DNA of 15,799 nucleotides from an uncultured bacterium (GTDB lineage Bacteria; Verrucomicrobiota; Verrucomicrobiia; Opitutales; Intestinicryptomonadaceae). Below are positions 1 to 8,125 of the stretch, piece after piece; within the stretch, counting starts at the first letter, position 1, and the number at the start of each line of letters is the position of its first letter. The translations under genes and the position numbers were made by a program. The stretch is taken from NCBI GenBank assembly GCA_905214995.1, contig CAJMOT010000044.1, positions 1 to 15,799 of the forward strand, in the 5' to 3' direction. The notes beneath the pieces are model-generated. The model made no database searches and was not told the origin of the DNA. It saw nothing but the letters and a program-made list of their open reading frames with translations.

Positions 1-528
1 GAGCGCGTCTACGGTCGTCTTGTATTTTATCGCTATCTTTGCAAAAGTGTCGCCGCTTTGGATTATGTGGACTCCGCCCTCGGCGGCGGTTGCCTTGTTG
101 TCGGATTGCGGCTGGGGAGCTGCGGAGGTCGCCTCTGCGCGCCGCGGAGCCGCCTGGCGTTTGGCGAGGTCTTCCAGCGCCTTATTGAAGTCGGCTATGG
201 ACTTGCGGTTATCGGAAATCATGGAGCTCAGCCGCCTCACGGCGTCGTTCGTCTGCTTTGCGAGGTTCTCGACGCGGTTGCCGTCGCCGGATTTCAAGTC
301 CTCGATCTGGAGGGCGAGCGAATCCACCCTGTCGCCGAGCTTCTTTATCTCGAGCGACAACGCCGCGGCTTTTTCTATTTTGTCGGTCATGCTCGCGGAG
401 ACGTCGCCGGATTTTTTCATAGCGAATATTCCGAGAACGAGCGCGACAATGCCGACGCCCAGACCCAGCAATCCCATCGCGGGCAGCAGGGCCTGCGACC
501 TATCGGTTTTTATGATTTCTTCTTCCAT
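1..528 (-). CDS. LysM-domain protein with N-terminal membrane anchor and coiled coil (5' part, runs off left edge)
   Basis: Read from ATG at 528-526, the minus frame stays open for 176 codons to the window edge, so the C-terminus is missing. Residues 1-11 are short and polar (MEEEIIKTDR). Residues 12-36 form one hydrophobic segment rich in G, L, V and A, probably a membrane anchor. Residues about 45-125 are a charged heptad-like stretch (KIEKAAALSLEIKKLGDRVD), probably coiled coil. Residues 126-150 are an Ala/Pro/Gln linker. From about 152 the start of a LysM repeat is visible (VHIIQSGDTFAKIAIKYK). LysM domains bind N-acetylglucosamine polymers such as peptidoglycan, so a role in tethering the envelope to the wall is inferred. 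The gene is divergent from glnD. I see no clear Shine-Dalgarno before the ATG. The LysM assignment is firm; the cellular role is not known. Confidence 0.82.
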   Translation of the reverse strand, partial: MEEEIIKTDRSQALLPAMGLLGLGVGIVALVLGIFAMKKSGDVSASMTDKIEKAAALSLEIKKLGDRVDSLALQIEDLKSGDGNRVENLAKQTNDAVRRLSSMISDNRKSIADFNKALEDLAKRQAAPRRAEATSAAPQPQSDNKATAAEGGVHIIQSGDTFAKIAIKYKTTVDAL

Positions 529-596
529 TTTAGCGCGTTTAAAAAATTTTTGTTTTTATGCGGCCGGTCGATATTTCTTTTAAATTCTCCGACAAT

Positions 597-626
597 TTGG
601 CAGAATGTTTTCAAAATTTCAATAAG
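597..626 (+). promoter_or_regulatory. Possible sigma70-type promoter for glnD
   Basis: The 126-bp divergent gap between the LysM gene and glnD is AT-rich. On the plus strand TTGGCA (597-602) and AATAAG (621-626) are separated by 18 bases, with four or more matches to each consensus hexamer. Transcription would start near 633, about 20 bases before the glnD ATG. This is a weak match by eye only. Confidence 0.27.
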
Positions 627-654
627 ATTTGCCTCTGGCTAAATTCCGTTTGCG

Positions 655-3335
655 ATGGGCTGGTTTCAACTTCCGGAAAACGCCGCGCGAAGGTGCGCGG
701 AATTTCTCGCCGGCCGAAAGGACGCCGGCGCGGCGGTCAAAGAGTGCCTGCGCGTCTCCCGCGCGGAGGCTTTGGAGGCGCATTTGCGCGGCGCGCCCGG
801 CGGCGCGGTGTGCGCGGCGATGTCGGCCGCGGTCGACGAGGCCGTAAAATTCCTCTGGAACAGGTTCCTCGAAAAGCGGCTGGGCGCATAGGCGCCAAGG
901 CGTGCATAGCCGCCATCGGGGGGTACGGGCGTTCGGAGCTCTCTCCGAACAGCGACATCGACATACTTTTTCTCTACGAGGACGGCGTTGGCGACGGAAT
1001 AAAGGAGCTTCTCGTTGACGGCGTGATGTACCCGCTCTGGGACACCGGCGTTAAGCTGGGCCACACGAGCGCGACCGAAAGCGAAATTCTCGGGCGGGCC
1101 TCCGAGGACATACTTCTGAAAAACTCCCTTCTCGACGCCCGCCTCGTCTGCGGCGCCTCCGCGCTCTATTCGCGCTTCCGGCGGGTGTTCGACGCCGCGT
1201 GCCAATTCACCAAAAAGGAGCACTTTGACAGCCTGATGCGCTTAAAGCGCGACCGCCACGCCGCATTCAACTGGACCCCGTACATACAGGAGCCCAACAT
1301 AAAAAACGGAATCGGCGGCCTGCGCGACTTTCAGACTATGCGTTGGAAGGCTCTGCTGAACTTCGGCTCCCCGAGGATAGAGGCGCTCCTGCGGCGGGGA
1401 TTGCTTTCCGCCGTCGAATACAAAGTCTTGCGCCGCGCGTTCGATTTTCTGCTCAGGGTGCGCAACGACCTCCACTTCCAGACGAACCGCCCGACCGACG
1501 TCCTCGACCTCGAAAAGCAGCCGTCGGTCGCCGAGCGCCTCGGGTTCGCGGGCGCGACGGAAGAGGAGCGCGTCGAGGCGTTGATGCGCGAGGTTTACAA
1601 GTCTTTCCGCGCGGTCGACACGCTCGCCAAGACCGCCAGAAAGCGCATGGGAGTGCGCCTGCCGAAGGACGTTTTGGCGACTATGCGCCAGCTGGGGGCG
1701 CGCGTTCCGCGCAACCGAAAGTACGAAATCGACGGGTTTTTCGCGTACCGCGGCGAAATCAGCGCGGTGCGCAGGGGCGTTTTCAAGCGCAAGCCCGCGC
1801 GCATTCTGCGGCTTTTTCAATACTGCCAGGCCTACGGGTGCGCGCCGAGCGACACCCTTGAAGTCGAGCTCAAAGACGCCCGGGAGCTCATCGACGACGC
1901 CTACCGCGCCGACCCCGAGAATAAAAGGCGGTTTCTCTCCATACTCCAATTCAGGGGCGGCGTTTTTCCCGCGCTTGAAGTAATGCACTATTGGGGAGTT
2001 CTCGGGCGGTTCATTCCGGAATTTATGGACATTACCTGCATGGTTCAGCGCGAGTTCTACCACCGCTACACCGCGGACATGCACACCCTAAATTGCATCG
2101 CCCATCTCGACAAAATCTTTTGCGCGCGCAAGTCCGACGGCCTGTATTGGCACTACCACAAGGTTCTCACGGGAATGCGCAACCCGATGCTCGCGTACCT
2201 TATCCTTTTTTTGCACGACATCGGCAAGGGCGACGGGATACGCGGCCACGCGGAGGTAGGCGCGGAGATAGCCGGAAGGGTTCTTCGGCGGCTCGGCGTC
2301 CCGGACGAGGACGCGGACACGGTCGTGCTCATCGTCAAGAACCACCTCGAAATGGCGCGCTTCTGGCAGTCCCATGACATAGAGGACGAGGGGGAAATCG
2401 CGAAGTTTGCGGCTATCGCGGGCGACGAGGAAACCCTGAAATTGCTCTACATAACCACGTTTTGCGACGCAAGCGGAACCGCCGAGGGCTTTTGGAACTC
2501 CTACAAGCAGGGCTTGCACGAGAGCCTTTACCGCGAGACGCTCTCATATATCCGCAAGGGGGCGGGCGCCGAAAACACGTTTGCGAAAAAACGTTTAAAG
2601 GCCCTCGCGGAGCTGAGCGCGCTGCCCGAATTCGAGGGGCGGCGGGAGCTTGTGGAAGAGCACATGCTCTGCATGCCCCCGAGCTATTTTTCCTTCCACA
2701 ACCAAAGCGACGTCTCGATGCACATAAGGCTCGTGGCGGCGCTGAAAAGGCGCAAAAATCCCGACTCTCCCGTGTTTGAGTGGATAGACGACCCAAACCG
2801 CAGCATAACTCGCCTCTGCGCCGTCTCCAACGACAGGGCGGGCATGTTTTCGGTTCTCGCGGGGGTTTTGAGCATATCCGGCTTCGACATTCTCGGCTCA
2901 AAGGTCCTGACGCGCTCAGACGGCGTGACCATAAACACCTTTTACCTCACGGGGCTCTCCGGCGGGGTTTCCAACAATATGCGCATACGAGAGCTCTTTT
3001 CGCGCCGCGTCGCCTCGGCGCTCGCCGACAACCGCGCGCTCGACGCGGAAGTCGACGAAATGTTCTACGGCTCTCGGCGGCGCAAAAACGAATCAGTTTT
3101 GTCCGACGTGTTTTTGCGCCGCGAGAGCGGCAAGACGGTTCTCGAAGTCCGCGGCCGCGACAGGGCGGGGCTGCTGTACAAAATCGCCCGAACCGTGCGC
3201 GACTGCGGCTACGACATCGTATTTGCCCGCATCAACACCGAAGCGGGATGGGCGCGCGACACTTTCCACATTTGCGCGCATCCGCTCGCCGAGACGAAAG
3301 CCGAGCTGGTGGAAAGCTTGAAATTCCTTTATTAA
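655..3335 (+). CDS. glnD: [Protein-PII] uridylyltransferase / uridylyl-removing enzyme GlnD, frame broken near 887-894
   Basis: GlnD uridylylates PII proteins when glutamine is low and removes UMP when it is high. Two frames are needed to read it. Codons 655-888 give 78 residues of N-terminal region and then hit TAG at 889-891. From about 888 the next frame continues to 3335. The composite is about 893 residues, a normal GlnD length. Seen in order (composite numbering): nucleotidyltransferase motif GGYGRSEL and DID near 89-103; the GlnD linker motif EPNIKNGIGGLRD; the HD hydrolase region with HRYTADMH near 470 and the HD pair (LHDIGKG) near 521; two C-terminal ACT domains beginning at SNDRAGMF and GRDRAGLL. 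An in-frame TAA at 640-642 makes ATG 655 the first possible start. All catalytic and regulatory motifs are intact, so this is either a sequence error, a recent indel or recoding. Identity is secure; the integrity of the reading frame is not. Confidence 0.9.
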
Positions 3336-3347
3336 AGCGCGTGAAAA

Positions 3348-3373
3348 CGGGCGCGCCGGCGCCGGCGCGCCCG
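3348..3373. terminator. 26-bp perfect palindrome between convergent glnD and gpmI, probable terminator
   Basis: The arms 3348-3360 (CGGGCGCGCCGGC) and 3361-3373 are exact reverse complements with no spacer. The palindrome sits 12 bases after the glnD stop and 7 bases after the gpmI stop. On the minus strand the stem is followed by TTTTC, a short U-tract, which fits an intrinsic terminator for gpmI. On the plus strand no U-tract follows, so termination of glnD here is less certain. Confidence 0.6.
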
Positions 3374-3380
3374 CGCCGAA

Positions 3381-4955
3381 TCATTGGGCGATTAGCGATG
3401 TGCCCGTCATTTCTTCGGGTTTTTTGAGGCCCATCAACTGCAAAACCGTGGGAGCTATGTCCCCGAGGTTTCCGCCGCTTCTGAGCTTCAGCCCTTCGAG
3501 CCCCCTGCCGTATATTACGACCTCCACGGGGTTCATCGTGTGGCGCGTGTGCGGCTCGTTTATCGACGGCTCGAACATCTGGTCGCTGTTGCCGTGGTCG
3601 GCGGTGATCACCATCGCCGCGCCGGTCTTGTCGGCGGCTTCCGCGATTTTTTTGACGCCCGCGTCCACGGCTTCTATCGCCTTAATCGCCGCCGCCTGGT
3701 TGCCCGTGTGCCCGACCATGTCGCCGTTTGCGAAGTTGACGACAATCAGCGCGTACTTGTCTTCAAGGACGGCCTTTGCCACGGCGTCGGCAACGGCGGG
3801 CGCGCTCATTTCGGGCTTTTGGTCGTAGGTCTGGACGTCGCGCGGGGAGTCTATGAGAATGCGGTCTTCTCCGCGGAAGGGCTCTTCGCGGTAGTCGTTG
3901 AAAAAGAAGGTCACGTGGGCGAACTTTTCAGTCTCCGCGCAGCGCAGCTGGGCGAGGCCCTTTGAGCTTATGTAGTCGCCGAGAATGTTGACCATCTTCG
4001 GCGGCTTGGGGAAGAGGACGTTGGGGCAGAGCCCGACTTTGTATTCGGTCATTGTGACAAAGAACACCTGCGGCCATGCGGAGCGCTTGAAGCCGTCGAA
4101 ATCCTTGTCCACGAACGCGCTCGTCATCTCGCGCGGGCGGTCGCCGCGGAAGTTGAAGAATATCACGGCGTCGCCGTCCCTAATCCTGCCTATCGGCTCG
4201 CCGTTTTCGACGACCCACGTCGGGACGATGAATTCGTCGCCGGCCATGTTCGCCTGCGCGGGGTTGTCGTAATAGCGGGTGAAGGCGTCTTCAGCCTTTT
4301 CTACGGCGGCTTCGGCCTTGGTTCCGACGAGGCAGTCGTACGCCTTTTCGACCCTGTCCCACCGCTTGTCCCTGTCCATAGCCCAGAAACGCCCTATTAC
4401 GGAGGCGACTTTGCCGACTCCGCATTCGGCCATCTTTGCCTCTACTTCGCGGATGAATCCGAGTCCGCTCGTTGGCGGAGTGTCGCGGCCGTCGGTGAAG
4501 GCGTGCAGGTAGACTTTTTCGTACTTTTTGTCGGCGCAGATTTTCAGGAGCGAATAGAGGTGGCGGAGCATGGAGTGGACCCCGGCGTCGCTGCAAAGGC
4601 CGAAGAGGTGCAGGGCGCCCCCGTTGTCGAGCTTTTCGAACACGCTTTTGAGGACGGGGCTTTCGAGGACGGAACCCGTGGCGAATCCCTTGTCGATTCT
4701 CACGATTTCCTGGTCCACGACGCGGCCGGCGCCTATGTTCTGGTGCCCGACCTCGCTGTTGCCCATGATGCCCTCGGGGAGGCCCACTTCAAGCCCGTGC
4801 GCGAGAATTTCCGTGCGCGGCCAGTTGGCCGAAAGGCTCTTGCAAAACGGGTCGTTGGCCAGCTTCACAGCGTTGTACTTGTCGAGCGAGGCGTCGTGGT
4901 TTTCGCCCCAGCCGTCTCTGATTACCAATATTACAGGTCTTCTTACTCCGTTCAT
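3381..4955 (-). CDS. gpmI: 2,3-bisphosphoglycerate-independent phosphoglycerate mutase (iPGM)
   Basis: Cytosolic glycolytic and gluconeogenic enzyme that interconverts 3- and 2-phosphoglycerate through a phosphoserine intermediate, using two metal ions (Mn2+ in many members). The 524 residues match the usual length of about 510. Metal and catalytic motifs of the alkaline-phosphatase fold are all visible: DGWG at 14-17, the nucleophile in MGNSEVGHQNIGAGR with Ser67, DGRDTPP at 155-161, the substrate-binding stretch GRFWAMDRDKRWDR at 188-201, NFRGDRPRE at 268-276, GDMVGHTG at 411-418, ADHGNSD at 452-458 and the His pair in HTRH at 469-472. The start is supported by AAAGGA about 8 bases upstream of the ATG. 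It is convergent with glnD and divergent from the chemoreceptor gene, so it is probably transcribed alone. Confidence 0.97.
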   Translation of the reverse strand: MNGVRRPVILVIRDGWGENHDASLDKYNAVKLANDPFCKSLSANWPRTEILAHGLEVGLPEGIMGNSEVGHQNIGAGRVVDQEIVRIDKGFATGSVLESPVLKSVFEKLDNGGALHLFGLCSDAGVHSMLRHLYSLLKICADKKYEKVYLHAFTDGRDTPPTSGLGFIREVEAKMAECGVGKVASVIGRFWAMDRDKRWDRVEKAYDCLVGTKAEAAVEKAEDAFTRYYDNPAQANMAGDEFIVPTWVVENGEPIGRIRDGDAVIFFNFRGDRPREMTSAFVDKDFDGFKRSAWPQVFFVTMTEYKVGLCPNVLFPKPPKMVNILGDYISSKGLAQLRCAETEKFAHVTFFFNDYREEPFRGEDRILIDSPRDVQTYDQKPEMSAPAVADAVAKAVLEDKYALIVVNFANGDMVGHTGNQAAAIKAIEAVDAGVKKIAEAADKTGAAMVITADHGNSDQMFEPSINEPHTRHTMNPVEVVIYGRGLEGLKLRSGGNLGDIAPTVLQLMGLKKPEEMTGTSLIAQ

Positions 4956-5160
4956 TTCGATTTCCTTTGAAAAAGTTTTCCGTCAAATAAAAAAGCGCGC
5001 CGAGATTTTCGCAACCATAATTTTACAAGACGGGCGGCTCGATTAGGCTTGCCCGCGGACGGGGCGCGCCTTTTAATTCGCAAGGTAAAAGGGGATTTTG
5101 CCGCGGGATTCCCAAAAGCGGGTTTGCGCGCTCCCCCTGAATTTAAACGGGGATTGACGA
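4956..5160. promoter_or_regulatory. Divergent intergenic region between gpmI and the chemoreceptor gene
   Basis: These 205 bases must hold the promoters of both divergent genes. I see no convincing paired -35/-10 hexamers; TAAAAT on the minus strand near 5018-5023 is a possible gpmI -10 box without a good partner. Near the chemoreceptor start, TCCCC (5132-5136) can pair with GGGGA (5149-5153), which is the only SD-like tract before ATG 5161. The pairing is only 5 bp and could be chance. Confidence 0.3.
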
Positions 5161-7125
5161 ATGGAATTTAACGCAGATTTTGGGGGCGCGCGCCGCGCGG
5201 CCGTGACGCTCAGGCTCTTTTTGTGCATGGCTTCCCTCGCGCTTGTCCCCGCCGCCGTGATTGGATATTTTTCATATTTGGAGGCGCGCCGCGAGATAAT
5301 CGACGAAAAGGTCTACGACATGAAACAGATTTCCAGGCTGCGCCTCGGCTCCGTCTCGACCCGCCTCGAGGAGCTCAAAGCGTACGCCACGAGGTTTGCG
5401 GAGTCGCAGGCGGCGGCGGATTTCATCGGGCTGCCGTCCTACGAAAACTTTCCCCAGCGGCTCGTCGAACGGCTTTCGCGCAACGGCTTTCAGGGCGGGG
5501 CGGTTCTGGGGGCTGACGGAGAGCTTCTCGCGGCGGCGGACATGGCGACCTACGACTTTTTTAGGCGCGGGCAGTGGAGGGCTTGCGCGGTCGGGGCGAC
5601 TTTTGAAAGGGTGATGGGAGGGGCGCAGTTCGCCGCCTCGGAGCTTTCGCTCGACACCCCGTCGGGAAGGCGCGGAATGAACTTTGCCGCGCCCGTAAAG
5701 GGCAAAGACGGCAAGACGGCGGCGGTAGCCGTGCTCTATATTGATTTGGCAAGGCTCCAAGAGGCCGTGGCGGCGGAATCCAAAAATTTCAGGACATCGG
5801 AGCTCTTCATTTGCGCGTATGTCGGCGGCGCCCCGTTCATAATCGCGGGCGCGAACGCCGAGGGGGGAATGGAGCCGGCGTTTATGGGAATATTGGCAAA
5901 GACCATAGAGGGGGCGAAAATTTCCCCCGAGTACAAAGATTCCGGATATTCGCTCGCGCGGGACTACAAGGGCAACAAGGTGGTGGCCGCGTGGGACTAT
6001 CTTCCGCAACTCGACTGGTACGTCATTATGAAGACCGACCTAACTGAGGTTTTGGCGGGAATACAAAGCCTCGGATACAGGGTCGCGCTGCTGTTTCTGG
6101 TAATCGTTCCGCTCTCGCTTTGCGCGTGCGCCGTGTCCGCGAAAATTTTCGCCTCGCCGCTCTCTTCCCTGTTGAAAAGGGTTTCGGGATTTGCGGCTTC
6201 CGACGGCTTATGGGAGGCTCCGAAATCGGAGTCGATGATGCTCGCCGCCTCAATAGACGCGATGAAAGACGCCGTGGGAGAGATAGCTTCAAAGGCGCAC
6301 GCCGGCGCGTCGGAAGTCCTCGCGTCTGCGGAGAGGCTGTCTGCCGACGTCTCGCGAAGGGCGGAGATAAGCAGGCGCATAGAGGCGTCCTCCGACAAAA
6401 TAATGCTGCACTCGCGCAAAATTTCCGACGTGTCCGTGAACCTCGAACACAGCGTGGAGCAGGTTGACGGGGTTTCGGAGATTTCCGTGAGGCAGGCGGA
6501 GGAGGCGCTCGGCGGAATAGAAAAAATGAACAGGCTGATGTCGGGGCTCGGCGAGTGCGCGGCGGATTTCAGCGGGGCGCTCGGCGAGATTTTCAATGCG
6601 GGGCGAAAAATAGGCGAGATCGCGGATTCGATGACGCAGCTTGCGGACAGGGCGAACCTGCTTTCGCTCAACGCCTCGATTGAGGCGAAGAAGGCGGGGG
6701 AGTCGGGCTCGGGCTTCGCGGTGGTCGCCGACAGGCTCCGCAAGCTCGCCGACCAGACTTCCACTTCCACGCTCGAAATCGAGAGCATGGTGAAGTCGAT
6801 TGCCGCGCTCTCCGACTCTGGCGAGGGAAAAGTCCGCGAATTTGACGCGAAGTTTTCGGACGCCGCAGCGCAGGCGAAGAGCGTGGGAGAGGCGCTGTCG
6901 GACATAATCCAGAAAGTGCAGGGCATTCCGCCGAGGCTCGTCCTGCTGCTCGACGGAATACGCGCGCAAAACGTGGAGGGAGGGGAAATAAGCTCCCGCG
7001 CGCGGGAGCTCAAAAGGGCGGCGGAGGAGGAGTCCAAGCTGATAGAGTCCGCGCGCGAGATTTGCGATACCCTTGTGAAAACGGCGTCCGCCATGCGCAG
7101 GGAATCCGGAAAGTATTCGCCGTAA
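5161..7125 (+). CDS. Methyl-accepting chemotaxis protein with Cache-like periplasmic sensor
   Basis: Transmembrane chemoreceptor that would signal to CheA/CheW. The 654 residues show TM1 at about 17-40, a periplasmic region of about 260 residues, and TM2 at about 307-330. The distal end of the sensor reads as double-Cache: GYSLARDYKGNKVVAAWDY then LDWYVIMKTDLTEV just before TM2. A short, degenerate HAMP-like segment follows (ASPLSSLLKR onward). The cytoplasmic helical bundle has the conserved hairpin tip at about 493-530, with NLLSLNASIEAKKAGE and GFAVVADRLRKLAD, which is diagnostic of MCP signalling domains. No CheR/CheB-binding pentapeptide is seen at the C-terminus, which ends KYSP. No che genes lie in the window, so it is an orphan receptor here. 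The ligand cannot be told from sequence. The start at 5161 has GGGGA about 7 bases upstream and places TM1 correctly. Confidence 0.92.
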   Translation: MEFNADFGGARRAAVTLRLFLCMASLALVPAAVIGYFSYLEARREIIDEKVYDMKQISRLRLGSVSTRLEELKAYATRFAESQAAADFIGLPSYENFPQRLVERLSRNGFQGGAVLGADGELLAAADMATYDFFRRGQWRACAVGATFERVMGGAQFAASELSLDTPSGRRGMNFAAPVKGKDGKTAAVAVLYIDLARLQEAVAAESKNFRTSELFICAYVGGAPFIIAGANAEGGMEPAFMGILAKTIEGAKISPEYKDSGYSLARDYKGNKVVAAWDYLPQLDWYVIMKTDLTEVLAGIQSLGYRVALLFLVIVPLSLCACAVSAKIFASPLSSLLKRVSGFAASDGLWEAPKSESMMLAASIDAMKDAVGEIASKAHAGASEVLASAERLSADVSRRAEISRRIEASSDKIMLHSRKISDVSVNLEHSVEQVDGVSEISVRQAEEALGGIEKMNRLMSGLGECAADFSGALGEIFNAGRKIGEIADSMTQLADRANLLSLNASIEAKKAGESGSGFAVVADRLRKLADQTSTSTLEIESMVKSIAALSDSGEGKVREFDAKFSDAAAQAKSVGEALSDIIQKVQGIPPRLVLLLDGIRAQNVEGGEISSRARELKRAAEEESKLIESAREICDTLVKTASAMRRESGKYSP

Positions 7126-7126
7126 T

Positions 7127-7145
7127 CTCCGGCGGAAGGCCGGAG
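7127..7145 (+). other. Short stem-loop after the chemoreceptor stop
   Basis: CTCCGGC (7127-7133) and GCCGGAG (7139-7145) form a 7-bp stem with a 5-base loop, starting 2 bases after the stop codon. An A-run rather than a T-run follows, so it is not itself a terminator on the plus strand. Its right arm can also pair with the right arm of the terminator just downstream (CTCCGGC at 7178-7184), so the two structures could compete. Confidence 0.5.
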
Positions 7146-7148
7146 AAT

Positions 7149-7192
7149 AAAAAAAGCCGGAACCGCAAATAGGGCGGCTCCGGCCTTTTTTT
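7149..7192. terminator. Bidirectional intrinsic terminator between the chemoreceptor gene and rbsK
   Basis: An 11-bp stem with one mismatch (7156-7166 with 7174-7184) and a 7-base loop is flanked by A7 (7149-7155) and T7 (7186-7192). Either strand therefore gives a GC-rich hairpin followed by seven U residues. This fits the convergent arrangement, ending the chemoreceptor transcript on the plus strand and the transporter-rbsK transcript on the minus strand. Confidence 0.9.
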
Positions 7193-7202
7193 CGCGACGA
7201 AA

Positions 7203-8108
7203 CTATTTTTGCGACATGAGCTCCCGCACTTCCTCGAGGCTTGCGACGGACTGCGCGCCCATTTTGGAGACTTTGAGCGACGCGGCGGCAGTGGCGAGCT
7301 CTATGGCGCCTTCCAGACTTCCGCAGACCTTGAGCCCCGCGGCGAACGAGCCCGTAAAGCAGTCTCCCGCGCCCACAGTGTCCGCGGGGCGTATTTTCTC
7401 ATAAGTCGGGAAATGTTTTTTGCCCCCGCCGTTGTAGAGGTCGCATCCGCGCTTGCCCAGGGTCACTATCACGTTCTTTACGCCGCTTGAAATCAGCTTT
7501 TGCGCGGCGGATTCGGCGTCGGCGCATTCGGGTACTATCTGCAAAATCTCTATTTCGTTCGGGACGATGTAGTCTATGTCGGGCAGCATTTCGCCCGGAA
7601 GGATTTTTGCGGGCGCGGGCGTCAGCACAGTCTCGCACCCCGCCTTGCGGGCGAGTTTCAATCCGCGCGCGACCGTCGAGAGGTCGTTTTCGAGCTGGAA
7701 GAGCGCGTGCGAGAACTTTGAAAAGTCTATCCCCTCCATGTCGGATTCCGAGAGCATCATGTTGGCGCCCGGGGCGACGGTGATGGCGTTTTGCCCGTCG
7801 GCCGCCACCGTTATCAGGGCGACGCCCGTAGCGCAGTCGGAGAAAGTTTTTACGAGGCTTACGTCTATCCCGCGCCCGCGCAGGTAAGAAAGGTATTCGC
7901 GCCCGAAGGAGTCGTCGCCGATTCCGGCGCAGAAGTGCGCGCCGCGGCATATCGCGTTTGCCGCAACCGCCTGGTTCGCGCCCTTTCCGCCTTCAAACTT
8001 TTGGAACGCGCCGCCGAGCAGAGTTTCCCCCGGGCTCGGTATGCGCGAGGTCTTAACCACCATGTCGACGTTCATGCTGCCGACGACCAAAATTCCCCTG
8101 TCTTCCAT
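7203..8108 (-). CDS. rbsK: Ribokinase (PfkB family)
   Basis: Phosphorylates D-ribose to ribose 5-phosphate with ATP, feeding the pentose phosphate and nucleotide pathways. The 301 residues match the family length. Seen motifs: N-terminal ILVVGSMNVDMVV, the PfkB substrate-site motif GGKGANQAVAA at 40-50, PNEIE at 183-187, and the anion-hole/catalytic motif DTVGAGD at 243-249 with the catalytic base Asp249, followed by the ATP-site region with GAQS near 284. The start has AAAGG about 8 bases upstream. It begins only 17 bases after the transporter stop codon on the same strand, so the two are almost certainly cotranscribed. The motifs and the GGKGANQA sequence favour ribokinase over fructokinase or other PfkB sugar kinases, though the sugar is not proved. 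Confidence 0.93.
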   Translation of the reverse strand: MEDRGILVVGSMNVDMVVKTSRIPSPGETLLGGAFQKFEGGKGANQAVAANAICRGAHFCAGIGDDSFGREYLSYLRGRGIDVSLVKTFSDCATGVALITVAADGQNAITVAPGANMMLSESDMEGIDFSKFSHALFQLENDLSTVARGLKLARKAGCETVLTPAPAKILPGEMLPDIDYIVPNEIEILQIVPECADAESAAQKLISSGVKNVIVTLGKRGCDLYNGGGKKHFPTYEKIRPADTVGAGDCFTGSFAAGLKVCGSLEGAIELATAAASLKVSKMGAQSVASLEEVRELMSQK

Positions 8109-8125
8109 ATTGAAAGCCTTTCGCC

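Noticed and set aside
20..642. Two long plus-strand open frames covering the first 600 bases
   Set aside because: They are antisense to the LysM gene, whose minus-strand frame has a signal-anchor, coiled coil and recognisable LysM motif; the plus frames show no family pattern.
558..887. N-terminal extension of the large glnD frame back to ATG 558
   Set aside because: The translated stretch is an Arg/Gly-rich out-of-frame reading; frame 655-888 over the same bases gives a normal GlnD N-terminus.
5997..7094. 365-codon minus-strand open frame
   Set aside because: It is antisense to the chemoreceptor signalling domain, Ser/Ala-rich with no motif, and is explained by GC-rich codon use of the true gene.
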